A DNA stretch of 36,401 nt from Rhodocyclaceae bacterium (GTDB lineage Bacteria > Pseudomonadota > Gammaproteobacteria > Burkholderiales > Rhodocyclaceae). Positions 1 through 7,899 of this stretch are shown in pieces (the stretch's first letter is position 1; each line of letters opens with the position of its first letter). Location of the stretch: NCBI GenBank assembly GCA_020445785.1, contig JAGRFZ010000100.1, positions 1-36,401 of the forward strand, given 5' to 3'. A model generated the notes under the pieces. The model was not told where the DNA came from and did not search any database. It saw nothing but the letters and a program-made list of their open reading frames with translations. The position numbers and the translations under genes were made by a program.

Positions 1-1
1 C

Positions 2-655
2 TTCTCGGTGGTCGAGACCATCAACCGGCTGATGCAGCGCGCCACCGGCAAGCCCAGCGTGTGGGAGCCGCGCAGGCTGCCGCCGCACGAGCCGGACGGC
101 ACGCCGATTCGCTACGATCGCCGCTGGTGGCTGGTGACGGTGCCGCTGGCGGTCGCCTTCGCATTCACCTGGGCAGTCGTGCTGCTGACCTATCTGCTGC
201 CGCCGGCCGAAGTGTACGGCAATCTCCTCGCCGGAGAGCCGACCCGCAACCAACTGATCTTCATCACCGCCGGCACGGTGGTGCTGTCGCTCGAGTTCCT
301 CTTCGCGAGACATTTATTCTGCCGCTTCGCGTGCGCGGTCGGCCTGTTCCAAAGCCTTGCCTGGATGGGCAACCGGGGGGCCATGGTGGTGGGCTTCGAG
401 CGCGCACGGGCGGCCGACTGCGCGAACTGCTATTCGGCCTGCGACCACGTCTGCCCGATGCGGCTGAAGCCGCGCAACGTCAAGCAGGCAATGTTCACCT
501 GCACCCAATGCGCCCAGTGCGTCTCGGCCTGCGAAACCACCCAGCGCGGCAATCCGCGCGGCCCACTGCTCGGCTGGGTGACCGGCACCGCAGCCCGTCG
601 CAACGAGGCGAACCTCGCCGGGCGGCGCCCCGACTCCGCCGGGGCGCGCCGATGA
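2..655 (+). CDS. 4Fe-4S polyferredoxin membrane protein, nor-cluster accessory (5' truncated by window edge)
   Basis: The frame is open from base 2, with no stop before the window edge, so the true start lies upstream. The visible 217 residues hold two membrane segments: one after an R-R-W-W basic patch, and one leading into a C-R-F-A-C-A-V-G-L-F-Q motif of the NapH/NosR/CcoG type. Two Cys clusters follow: C-x2-C-x3-C-x3-C-P and C-x2-C-x2-C-x3-C. These are standard spacings for two [4Fe-4S] clusters on the cytoplasmic face. The stop overlaps the next start (ATGA), and norD follows two genes on, so the protein probably acts in electron supply to, or maturation of, nitric oxide reductase. That role is inferred from position. 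It could equally be a CcoG-like copper-handling protein. Family level is confident; precise function is not. Confidence 0.72.
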   Translation, partial: FSVVETINRLMQRATGKPSVWEPRRLPPHEPDGTPIRYDRRWWLVTVPLAVAFAFTWAVVLLTYLLPPAEVYGNLLAGEPTRNQLIFITAGTVVLSLEFLFARHLFCRFACAVGLFQSLAWMGNRGAMVVGFERARAADCANCYSACDHVCPMRLKPRNVKQAMFTCTQCAQCVSACETTQRGNPRGPLLGWVTGTAARRNEANLAGRRPDSAGARR

Positions 656-1140
656 GCGGGTGGAACGACTTCGCGATCGCCCGTGCGATCCACGTCGTCA
701 CGGTAGTGCTGTGGATCGGCGGCGTCGCCTTCGTCACGACGACGCTGCTGCCGGCCTGCCGGGCGATGGCCTCGGCCGAGCAGCGCATTGCCCTGTTCGA
801 AACACTGGAGCACCGCTTTGCCACCCAGGCCCGGCTGACCACACTGGCGGCCGGCCTGTCGGGCTTCTGGCTCGCCCACCGGCTCGGCGCCTGGGCGCGT
901 TTCGTGGCGCCCGGCGATTGGTGGTGGATGCATCTGATGGTGGCGATCTGGTTTCTGTTCACGCTGATGCTGTTCGTTCTCGAGCCGCTGGTGCTGCACC
1001 GCTGGTTCGCCGAGCAGGCGCGACGTGAACCGGCGCGCACCTTCGCGCGGATCGAACGCATGCACCGCGTCCTGCTCGCCCTGTCGCTGGTCGCCGTGGC
1101 GGGCGCCGTCGCCGGCAGCCACGGCGGCTGGCAATTCTGA
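652..1140 (+). CDS. CopD-like four-helix membrane protein between ferredoxin and norD
   Basis: This is a 162-residue, very hydrophobic protein with about four transmembrane helices. Its start ATG overlaps the upstream stop as ATGA, so the two genes are translationally coupled. Helix 1 carries R-A-I-H-V-V-T-V-V-L-W-I-G-G, the H-x(6-7)-W-x-G-G pattern of CopD-type and related small haem- or copper-associated membrane proteins. Another His sits in the W-W-W-M-H-L-M helix, and more His residues lie near the C-terminal helix, so haem or copper ligation is possible. It ends 12 bases before norD and is preceded by a polyferredoxin. The pair looks like an electron-transfer or metal-delivery module for nitric oxide reductase. 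That role is inference; I do not recognise a named gene. Confidence 0.7.
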   Translation: MSGWNDFAIARAIHVVTVVLWIGGVAFVTTTLLPACRAMASAEQRIALFETLEHRFATQARLTTLAAGLSGFWLAHRLGAWARFVAPGDWWWMHLMVAIWFLFTLMLFVLEPLVLHRWFAEQARREPARTFARIERMHRVLLALSLVAVAGAVAGSHGGWQF

Positions 1141-1152
1141 GGAGAGAGGGCC

Positions 1153-2982
1153 ATGGAAGAAGTCGTCGGCGGCCTGTGGCACCGCTTCATCACCGCCCGG
1201 GCGGACCGCCGCCACCCCGAGGCAGCGGTCCGCCTGGAAGAGATCGAACGCACCGCCGGCACGCTGTTCCGGGCGCTCGGCGGCGACGGCGGATTGCGCA
1301 TCGCCGCCGCGGCGGACACCGAGCACGGCGCGCGTAGGGGCTGGTTGTCGCGTCTTGCCGGCACCGACGAGCGGGCCGCCCATGCCAGCCGCGACGACGA
1401 GACCCTGCGCCTGCCGCCGACGCTGGACCTGTTCGCCGAGCGCGCGCTGAATCGCGACCTCTACCTATGGCTGATCGCGCTTGCAGCCGGTGCGCCACCA
1501 CAGGTCGACGACTGGCTGCAGGCCAACCAGCAGGCGACGCTGGCCACCCTTTCACGCTATCCCGGCTTCGAATCACGCTATCGGCGGCTGGTCGATGCCT
1601 GCCTCGCGCTGCGTATTCCACCGGCGGAGCTCTCCGGCGGCGAGGCCGAGGCGGAGCGGGCGATCCGGGGGGCGCTGAGCGAGCCCGGGTCGGTGGTCGC
1701 GCTGCCGTCGGCAGGACGGCCGCCGCAGCCGGTACCGCTGTGGCTGTACCCGAGTCGCACGGTGTTCGATCGACGCTCGTGCCGCGAGCGACCTGCGGCA
1801 CCTGCGAATCCCGGTGGCGAGACGGTCGACGCGCGCGGCAAGCGCCGCAGCGCCCGCCGCGAGGACGACACCGACGGCCGCGATGGTTTCATCCTGCCGT
1901 TTCGCGCCGAGAGCCTGCTGTCCTGGGCCGAGTACGTCAAGGTCAAGCGGGCCCTCGACGATGACGACAACCCCGACGCCGCGCGCGCGGCCGACGACAT
2001 GGACGAACTGGCGATCGCCGACGGCAGCGGCGAGACCGCGTCGGCCATCCGCTTCGACCTCGACCTGCCATCGGCCGCAGTGGACGACATTCCGCTCACC
2101 GACGGCATCCTGCTGCCCGAATGGGACTGGAAACGGCACACCTTGCAGAAGGATCAGTGCCGCCTGACGGAGTACGAACCGCGCGACGCCACACCGTGCC
2201 CGCTGCCAGCCCGCCTCGCCCGGGCCGCCCGCCGCCTGCGCCACCAGTTCGAGCTGCTGACGCCCTCTCGACGCTGGCTGAAGGCCCAGCCGGACGGCAG
2301 CGAAGCCGACCTCGACGCCTGCGTACGGCAATGGACCGACCGCGCCGTCGGCCACGCCGACGGCAACTCCGGACGCTACTTGAAGTGTGATCGGCGCGAG
2401 CGCGACCTCGCCTGCCTGGTGCTGGCCGACCTGTCGCTGTCCACCGACGCCCACATCAGCAACGACCTCAAGGTCATCGATGTCATCCGCGACAGCCTGA
2501 TGCTGCTGGCCGAGGCGCTCGGCGCCACCGGCGACCGCTTCGCGCTCTATGGATTCTCCTCGTTGAAGCGCAGCCACGTCCGCTTCCAGCGCATCAAGCG
2601 CTTCGACGAAGGGCACGGCGCCACGTCGCGCGGTCGCATCAACGCCCTCAAACCCGGCTACTACACCCGCATGGGCGCGGCCATCCGCCACGCCGCCAAT
2701 CTGCTCTCGGAGCAGCCGACGGCCCTCAGGCTGCTGCTGATCCTGTCCGACGGCAAGCCCAACGACATGGACCACTACGAGGGCCGCTTCGGCATCGAAG
2801 ACACGCGCCGTGCGGTGATCGAGGCGCGCCGCCAGGGCGTGCGGCCCTTCTGCGTGACGATCGACCACGAGGGCGCGGACTATTTGCCGCACGTCTTCGG
2901 CGTCGATGGATTCACGGTGATCCGCAAGCCGGAGGAACTGCCGCTGCGACTGCCCCTGCTGGTCGCCGGGCTGGTGGCCTGA
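1153..2982 (+). CDS. norD: NorD, nitric oxide reductase activation protein (VWA domain)
   Basis: This 609-residue protein matches NorD in size and layout: an alpha-helical N-terminal half, an Asp/Arg-rich charged middle (about residues 220-300), and a C-terminal von Willebrand factor A domain. The MIDAS motif D-L-S-L-S starts at Asp426 (D-x-S-x-S), and a second metal-site segment L-S-D-G-K-P-N-D follows about 105 residues later. NorD works with the MoxR-type AAA+ ATPase NorQ to insert the non-haem iron of cytochrome-c-dependent nitric oxide reductase. The start ATG has GGAGAGAGGGCC just upstream and lies 12 bases after the preceding membrane gene, so it is in the same operon. norCBQ are not in the window and presumably lie to the left. 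Assignment is firm. Confidence 0.93.
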   Translation: MEEVVGGLWHRFITARADRRHPEAAVRLEEIERTAGTLFRALGGDGGLRIAAAADTEHGARRGWLSRLAGTDERAAHASRDDETLRLPPTLDLFAERALNRDLYLWLIALAAGAPPQVDDWLQANQQATLATLSRYPGFESRYRRLVDACLALRIPPAELSGGEAEAERAIRGALSEPGSVVALPSAGRPPQPVPLWLYPSRTVFDRRSCRERPAAPANPGGETVDARGKRRSARREDDTDGRDGFILPFRAESLLSWAEYVKVKRALDDDDNPDAARAADDMDELAIADGSGETASAIRFDLDLPSAAVDDIPLTDGILLPEWDWKRHTLQKDQCRLTEYEPRDATPCPLPARLARAARRLRHQFELLTPSRRWLKAQPDGSEADLDACVRQWTDRAVGHADGNSGRYLKCDRRERDLACLVLADLSLSTDAHISNDLKVIDVIRDSLMLLAEALGATGDRFALYGFSSLKRSHVRFQRIKRFDEGHGATSRGRINALKPGYYTRMGAAIRHAANLLSEQPTALRLLLILSDGKPNDMDHYEGRFGIEDTRRAVIEARRQGVRPFCVTIDHEGADYLPHVFGVDGFTVIRKPEELPLRLPLLVAGLVA

Positions 2983-3069
2983 GGTGCGTCCCGCGGGCCT
3001 TGAGGCAGGTCATGTCGTCGGCGTGCCGGCAGGGCCACACTGCGCTCGTCACCCAAGGCTGGAGCTGCG

Positions 3070-3813
3070 ATGAAGCCGCCACGACCTCGACCACTGGCGA
3101 TCGGCGAGATCGCTGTCGCGCTGGCGCACGGGCGTCGTACATTTGCCGCCAGCCGCGGCTTCAGCCTCGCCTTCGGTGCCCTCTTCGCAGTGATCGGCAG
3201 CCTGCTGATCTGGGGCGCCCAGTGGTTCGCCCTGGCGCCGATGACGCCGGCCCTGATCGGCGGCTTCCTGTTGGTCGGTCCGATCGTGATGGCGGCCCTG
3301 ATCGGCGCCGCTGAGGACGTCGCGGCGGGCCGCCGACCCACCTTTGCACGCGTGCTCCGGTCGATGCGCCACGCACCCGCCGGACTGTGGGCGCTGGCAC
3401 TGTTCTGCCTGTTGATCTACCTGATCTGGATCACCGATGCCGGCACCCTCTACAGCTTCATGATCGGCGAGCCGCGCAGCGGCCTCGTCCAGGCCCTGCC
3501 GACGGCGGCGGGCAACGAGCACTTCCACTTGTTCTCCGGCGTGATGGGCTTCGTGCTGGCCAACGTCGTCTTTGCCGTGACGGTACATGCGGTACCGCTG
3601 ATGGTGCGGCTGCGCACACCGCTGACGACCGCGGTCGTGGCCAGCGTACGCGCCTGCTTTACCGGTCCGCTGGCCCACGGCCTCTGGGCGCTGATCCTGG
3701 CGGCAGCCATCTTCGTGTCGATGAGCCTGCCGCCGTTGATGTGTGCGACCTTGCCGATTCTGGCCTACGCCGGCGACGCCTTGAACCGTCGCTGCTTCGA
3801 CTCGTCGGCCTGA
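3070..3813 (+). CDS. DUF2189 integral membrane protein
   Basis: This 247-residue polytopic protein has five or six predicted transmembrane helices and no signal peptide. The first helix is entered from a basic segment (residues 20-32). The pattern of helices, with P-L-L-I-W-G and a G-G-F-L-L-V-G-P-I early block, matches the DUF2189 family. Members of that family are often found beside respiratory oxidase and denitrification genes. The start ATG is preceded by GGAG at five bases. It lies 87 bases after norD on the same strand, so it may be the last gene of the nor accessory operon. No catalytic motif is visible, and its function is unknown. Family assignment is from sequence recognition; the respiratory link is positional. 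Confidence 0.78.
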   Translation: MKPPRPRPLAIGEIAVALAHGRRTFAASRGFSLAFGALFAVIGSLLIWGAQWFALAPMTPALIGGFLLVGPIVMAALIGAAEDVAAGRRPTFARVLRSMRHAPAGLWALALFCLLIYLIWITDAGTLYSFMIGEPRSGLVQALPTAAGNEHFHLFSGVMGFVLANVVFAVTVHAVPLMVRLRTPLTTAVVASVRACFTGPLAHGLWALILAAAIFVSMSLPPLMCATLPILAYAGDALNRRCFDSSA

Positions 3814-3830
3814 GCGGTCATCCCGGGCCG

Positions 3831-4259
3831 CTACGCCCAGGTGAACCTGAGGGCGCCCGGCGGGCAGGGATCGCAGCCGCCGGCCGCGCCCGGCCGCACG
3901 ATCAGAATGCATACCGTCCTGCCCTGACGGTCCACCACCCGCAGGCGGGGAATGTCCGGGCACGGCGGGCACGGGCTGACGCAGAGGAAATCGCCGATGG
4001 CGATGCCCGGGCAGGCCTTGCCGACGAAGCCGGCGACGAAGTAGAGGCAGGCCGGCGTCGCCTGTGCGCAGTCGTCGGCCACCGGGTCACCGTCGTCGAG
4101 GGGTCGCACCGGCAGTTCGACCAGCCCGCCACCCCCACCGCCACCGTCTCCTCCCGTGGCCCCACGGCCGCCGCAGCCGCAGGGCTTGCCAGCCCCCTCG
4201 AGCAACTCGACGCGTTTCACCAGTTCGCCGATTTCCCGGCCGATTCGATAGGCCTTCAT
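3831..4259 (-). CDS. Cys- and Gly-rich small protein, unknown
   Basis: This is a 142-residue protein. I chose the start M-K-A-Y-R-I because GGGAGAACG sits just upstream; a longer frame to 4319 has no such site. The first 22 residues look helical and charged and may form a short coiled coil. A C-G-C-G-G turn and a nearly pure glycine tract (about residues 30-45) follow, then a globular part with Cys-Pro repeats (S-P-C-P-P-C-P-D and G-G-C-D-P-C-P-P-G). There are 11 Cys in total. No signal peptide or haem-binding C-x2-C-H is seen. It is convergent with the DUF2189 gene, leaving 17 bases between them. The Cys content could bind metal or form disulphides. I recognise no family and do not assign a function. 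Confidence 0.6.
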   Translation of the reverse strand: MKAYRIGREIGELVKRVELLEGAGKPCGCGGRGATGGDGGGGGGGLVELPVRPLDDGDPVADDCAQATPACLYFVAGFVGKACPGIAIGDFLCVSPCPPCPDIPRLRVVDRQGRTVCILIVRPGAAGGCDPCPPGALRFTWA

Positions 4260-4351
4260 GATCGTTCTCCCATTCGTGATTGCGTGGATCGAGCGCCGGC
4301 AGCCGGTGGCATGCGGCACTCATCAACTGCTACGAAGGGAGTGAGCGGCCG

Positions 4352-4376
4352 GATGCAGCACGATGCCGACTGCATC
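4352..4376. repeat. Inverted repeat GATGCAG-N11-CTGCATC
   Basis: Perfect 7-base arms (4352-4358 and 4370-4376) are separated by 11 bases. They lie just downstream of the BLUF gene stop and upstream of the Cys-rich gene. There is no T-run, so it is not a canonical terminator. It could be a weak hairpin at the end of the BLUF transcript or an operator for the next gene. Confidence 0.4.
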
Positions 4377-4409
4377 ACGATCGGCCATGCGGACCGGACG
4401 GCGGCGCAA

Positions 4410-4823
4410 TCAGGGATTGTTCTGCACGAACAGTCGGACGAATCGCAGCACCTTCTCCTGGCCGGGGGCAAAACCGCGGAGCCCGAGTTTCTGATCGAGC
4501 AACGCCCGGTAGCCGTGCCGATCGGACAGGTCGGCGAGATTCTTGTAGGCCATCGACCAGTTCGGAAACAGGCGCGCCGGTGCGTTGCCGGAAAGCACCC
4601 GGGTGACCTGGTGGTGCCGCGGGTCTCGGGCGATCTGCGCGAACAGGGTCTCGACCACTTCCTGTCGGCCTTCGAGCAACTGCAGAAAATTGCCCGACTG
4701 GTAGAGCAGGATGCCGGTGATGCCGAGCGGCCCGTTGCGCTCCACGCACTCCTGCAGCAAGTGCTGGACGCTCGAGCGTGACATCAGGCCCCGGCAAGAG
4801 CTCACGTACACCAGATAGAACAA
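4410..4823 (-). CDS. Short BLUF-domain blue-light (FAD) sensor
   Basis: This 137-residue protein is a stand-alone BLUF domain with a short C-terminal helical extension. The flavin-switch residues are all visible: Tyr6 (Y-V-S-S), Asn30 before G-P-L-G-I-T-G, Gln48 in F-L-Q-L-L-E-G, and Trp89/Met91 in L-F-P-N-W-S-M. The start codon is TTG, with GGGAGG nine bases upstream. No ATG or GTG would keep the first beta strand, so TTG is preferred. Short BLUF proteins sense blue light through a hydrogen-bond change around FAD and act on partner proteins. No GGDEF/EAL or MerR-type partner is encoded nearby, so its output is unknown. It is upstream of, and co-directional with, the Cys-rich gene, 150 bases away. 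Confidence 0.9.
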   Translation of the reverse strand: MFYLVYVSSCRGLMSRSSVQHLLQECVERNGPLGITGILLYQSGNFLQLLEGRQEVVETLFAQIARDPRHHQVTRVLSGNAPARLFPNWSMAYKNLADLSDRHGYRALLDQKLGLRGFAPGQEKVLRFVRLFVQNNP

Positions 4824-4883
4824 AAGCTACACCTCCCGATAGTCGTCGGTCCCGCGGTCTGGGACGGATCGCAAACGACCCGG

Positions 4884-5798
4884 CTAGCGCCGATGCACCG
4901 CTTCACGGCCCTGCTCCAGCTCCCGGAATAACCACTGCTGGAAGCTGCGTATCTTCGGAAGATCGGCCCGCGACTTCAACAAATTGAACGTATACCCCTG
5001 GACCTGGGGTCCGGCCGACCCGAACGGCGCCACCAGCTTGCCGGCATCGAGTTCGCGCTGCGCCAACATCACGCTCTCGAGGCAGACGCCCAGCCCGTCG
5101 ACTGCGGCACTGATCGCCATGAACGAACGGTCGAAGCGCAGCCCGCGGGAAATGTCGAGCCTGACCGAGCGATGGCGCCGCATCCAATCGCGCCACCCGA
5201 CCAGACACACCTCACTGTGGATCAGGGTGTGGTGCACCAGATCACTGGCCCGACGGATCGGTTGGTCGCCCGCCGCCAGCGCCGGGGCGCACAGGGGAAC
5301 GATGGTTTCCGGCGGAAACGGCAGCACCATCGTCCCCGGGGGCTGCAGCCGTCGCATGCCGTAGCGGATGTCGATGTCGGTCGGCGTCGTCGCCAGGTCC
5401 ACCGGATCGGTGGACGCGTTGAGCCGCACATCCACGTCCGGGTTGAGCGAACTGAAGCGGGCCAGGCGGGGCATCAGCCACTGGGTGGCGAAGCTCGGCG
5501 TCGAATGGATTGTCAGGATGTCGCTCTTGGCCGTGCCACCGAGTTCCCGGGTCGCCTTGTCGATCTGCGCGAAGGCCGACGCAACCGCTTCGGCGAAGCG
5601 TCGTCCCGAGTCGGTCAACACCACCGAACGGTGCACCCGATGGAACAGGCGCACCCCGAATTGCTCTTCGAGCAGCTTGATCTGGTGACTGATGGCGGAA
5701 GGCGTAACGAACAGTTCTTCTGCTGCAAGCGCGAAAGACGAACGCCGCGCGGCGGCCTCGAAAGCCTGTACTGCCTTGAGAGAAACCCGATCTTGCAC
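4884..5798 (-). CDS. LysR-family transcriptional regulator (GcvA-like), divergent from transketolase operon
   Basis: This 304-residue protein has the full LysR layout: a winged helix-turn-helix at residues 6-65 (including A-A-E-E-L-F-V-T-P-S-A-I-S-H-Q-I-K and L-F-H-R), a linker helix to about residue 85, and a C-terminal periplasmic-binding-like effector domain. The opening S-L-K-A-V-Q-A-F-E-A-A-A-R-R and the effector domain resemble the GcvA group. The start is GTG; no closer ATG preserves the first helix. It is transcribed away from the operon beginning at 6009, the usual arrangement for a LysR protein that controls its neighbour. Its inducer is probably the TRAP substrate or an intermediate of that pathway. 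The regulatory role is inferred from arrangement and the shared dyad at 5847-5864. Confidence 0.93.
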   Translation of the reverse strand: MQDRVSLKAVQAFEAAARRSSFALAAEELFVTPSAISHQIKLLEEQFGVRLFHRVHRSVVLTDSGRRFAEAVASAFAQIDKATRELGGTAKSDILTIHSTPSFATQWLMPRLARFSSLNPDVDVRLNASTDPVDLATTPTDIDIRYGMRRLQPPGTMVLPFPPETIVPLCAPALAAGDQPIRRASDLVHHTLIHSEVCLVGWRDWMRRHRSVRLDISRGLRFDRSFMAISAAVDGLGVCLESVMLAQRELDAGKLVAPFGSAGPQVQGYTFNLLKSRADLPKIRSFQQWLFRELEQGREAVHRR

Positions 5799-5846
5799 CG
5801 CAGCGTTCCGATGAATTCACCTCATCAATAGCTGATTATTATTCGT

Positions 5847-5875
5847 TTGAGCATTAAATATCAAGTAGTTACGAT
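5847..5875 (+). promoter_or_regulatory. Divergent promoter with LysR-type dyad (TTGA-N10-TCAA)
   Basis: This AT-rich stretch stands out in a GC-rich window. On the plus strand, TTGAGC (5847-5852) is followed after 17 bases by TACGAT (5870-5875), a fair sigma-70 promoter for the gene at 6009. The -35 is also the left arm of the dyad TTGA-N10-TCAA (5847-5864). The right arm, read on the minus strand, gives TTGATA, a possible -35 for the LysR gene with an AT-rich -10 zone around 5836-5841. One bound dimer could therefore control both directions. Confidence 0.5.
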
Positions 5876-6008
5876 TCATCCATGAGTTGCAGCGCCCGCC
5901 CCCCGGGGAAACATCGGGAGGCTTGGTACCCCGCGCTGCCGAGTGTGATCACCGAATCGGGACTGCCCGCGCCGATCGCCGGCACGTCCGCCAGCCAAGG
6001 AGAACCCA

Positions 6009-6863
6009 ATGAACACACCAAGCGAGCGCGGCGTCGAACAGCGTCTGGCCGACCACGCCTACCGAATCCGCCGGCTGGCGCTGCGCATGGGCGAGGTCCA
6101 GGGGCAGGGCTACGTCGGCCAGGCGCTGGGCTATGCCGACGTCCTCGCCGTGGCCTACTGCCACGCGCTGCGATTCAAGCCCGACGACGTCGAATGGGCA
6201 GGGCGCGACCGCTTCCTGCTCTCCCACGGCCACTACGCCATCGCCTTCTACGCCGCGCTGATCGAAGCCGGCATCATTCCCGAGGATGAACTCGATACGT
6301 ATGGCAGCGACGACAGCCGGCTGCCGATGTCCGGCATGGCGAGCTACACGCCGGGCATGGAGATTTCCGGCGGGTCCCTCGGCCACGGCCTCGCGATCGC
6401 CGTCGGCATGGCGCTCGGATTGCGCCTGAAGGCCAACCCGGCCTTCGTCTACAACTCCATGTCCGACGGCGAACTCGACGAGGGTTCGACCTGGGAAGCG
6501 GCGATGGGTGCGGCCCACCACGGCCTCGGCAACCTGATCTGCCTGGTGGACATCAACAACCAGCAGGCCGACGGCCCGTCGAGCAAGGTGATGGGCTTCG
6601 AGCCGTTGGCCGACAAGTGGGGGTCCTTCGGCTGGCACGTCCAGCGAGCTGACGGCAACGACCTGCCCGCGGTGCTCGCCGCCTTCGACACGGCCCGCGC
6701 ACTGCCCGCGGAGAAGCCACGGGTGATCCTCTTCGACACCTTGATGGGCAAGGGCGTGCCATTCCTCGAGCGCCGTGAAAAGAACCATTTCATCCGCGTC
6801 GATCCGGACGAATGGCAACAGGCCATCGACATCCTCGACCAGAACCAGGGAGCCGCCCGATGA
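6009..6863 (+). CDS. Split transketolase, N-terminal (ThDP pyrophosphate-binding) subunit
   Basis: This 284-residue protein corresponds to the first domain of transketolase. The ThDP/Mg motif is M-S-D-G-E-L-D-E-G ... D-I-N-N, where most family members have G-D-G-E. The G-S-L-G-H-G-L loop and L-S-H-G-H are present. In the donor-binding loop the usual S-G-H-P-G-G reads G-Q-G-Y-V-G-Q, so the His that contacts the donor hydroxyl appears to be Tyr35. AAGGAGAACCCA precedes the ATG. The stop overlaps the next start as ATGA, so both halves are made together. The two would transfer a two-carbon ketol unit, but the altered loop suggests an unusual donor. Split transketolases serve specialised pathways such as apulose-4-phosphate (AptAB) or sulfoquinovose (SqwGH) breakdown. 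The substrate here is unknown. Confidence 0.92.
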   Translation: MNTPSERGVEQRLADHAYRIRRLALRMGEVQGQGYVGQALGYADVLAVAYCHALRFKPDDVEWAGRDRFLLSHGHYAIAFYAALIEAGIIPEDELDTYGSDDSRLPMSGMASYTPGMEISGGSLGHGLAIAVGMALGLRLKANPAFVYNSMSDGELDEGSTWEAAMGAAHHGLGNLICLVDINNQQADGPSSKVMGFEPLADKWGSFGWHVQRADGNDLPAVLAAFDTARALPAEKPRVILFDTLMGKGVPFLERREKNHFIRVDPDEWQQAIDILDQNQGAAR

Positions 6864-7861
6864 GCACCACGACCGCCACCAAACCACGGCTGACGACCTC
6901 GGCCATGATCGCCTCGATCGCTGCCGAGGGGCAGCGGGTCACCGCCGCGCCGTTCGGCAAGGCCCTTGTCGCGCTGGCCGAAGCGCGGCCGGAGATTGTC
7001 GGACTCACGGCCGACCTGTCGAAATACACCGACCTTCATTTGTTCGCCCAGGCCTACCCGGAACGCTTCTTTCAGATGGGCATGGCCGAGCAACTGCTGA
7101 TGGCCGCCGCCGGCGGCATGGCCAAGGAAGGCTTCATGCCCTTCGCGACCACCTATGCCGTGTTCGGCACGCGCCGCGCCTACGACTTCATCCATCAGGT
7201 GATTGCCGAGGAAAACCTCAACGTCAAGCTGTGCTGCGCGTTGCCGGGACTCACCACCGGCTACGGCCCGAGCCACCAGGCGGCCGAGGACCTGGCGCTG
7301 ATGCGGGCGATCCCGAACATGACCGTGGTCGATCCGTGCGATGCGCTCGATATCGAGCAGGCCGTGCCGCAGATCGCCGCCCACGACGGCCCGGTGTATA
7401 TGCGCCTGCTGCGCGGCAACGTGCCGCTGCTGCTCGACGAGTACGACTACAAGTTCGAGCTCGGCAAAGCCAAGCTGCTGCGCGACGGCAAAGATGCGCT
7501 GTTGATCTCGTCCGGCATCCTGACGATGCGGGCGCTGGAAGTCGCCACCGCACTCGCCGCCGACCAGGTGGACGTGGCGGTATTGCACGTTCCGACCATC
7601 AAGCCCCTCGACACCGCGACCATCCTCGCCGAGGCGAGCCGCTCCGGCCGCCTGGTGGTGGTGGCCGAGAACCATACCGCCATCGGCGGCCTCGGCGAAG
7701 CGGTGGCCACCGCCCTGCTGACATCGGGGATTGCACCGCGCTTCCGTCAGATCGCTCTGCCGGATGCCTACATGGACGCTGGCGCCCTACCCACCCTGCA
7801 CGACCGCTATGGCATTTCCACCGAAGCGATCGGCAAGACCCTGAAAGGCTGGCTGCGCTAA
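6860..7861 (+). CDS. Split transketolase, C-terminal (pyrimidine-binding) subunit
   Basis: This 333-residue partner of the preceding subunit carries the pyrimidine-binding domain and the C-terminal transketolase domain. The catalytic glutamate that activates ThDP is Glu77 in M-G-M-A-E-Q. F-A-T-T-Y-A-V-F and T-T-G-Y-G-P-S-H-Q correspond to the substrate-channel segments (T-H-D-S-I-G in classical enzymes). The C-terminal domain ends in the usual G-G-L-G-E-A-V region and a helix. The start M-S-T-T-T overlaps the previous stop as ATGA; a longer in-frame start at 6812 lies inside the first subunit and is unlikely. The active site forms at the interface of the two subunits. The 1-deoxyxylulose-5-phosphate synthase family is related, but length and operon context favour transketolase. 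Confidence 0.92.
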   Translation: MSTTTATKPRLTTSAMIASIAAEGQRVTAAPFGKALVALAEARPEIVGLTADLSKYTDLHLFAQAYPERFFQMGMAEQLLMAAAGGMAKEGFMPFATTYAVFGTRRAYDFIHQVIAEENLNVKLCCALPGLTTGYGPSHQAAEDLALMRAIPNMTVVDPCDALDIEQAVPQIAAHDGPVYMRLLRGNVPLLLDEYDYKFELGKAKLLRDGKDALLISSGILTMRALEVATALAADQVDVAVLHVPTIKPLDTATILAEASRSGRLVVVAENHTAIGGLGEAVATALLTSGIAPRFRQIALPDAYMDAGALPTLHDRYGISTEAIGKTLKGWLR

Positions 7862-7899
7862 GCCGCGAGCCCCGGACCCACTCACAGAGGACTCCATCG

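Noticed and set aside
4993..5011. TACCCCT followed by a GGGG-containing stretch resembling a NarL site
   Set aside because: It lies inside the LysR coding sequence, and the second heptamer lacks GTA at the right spacing.
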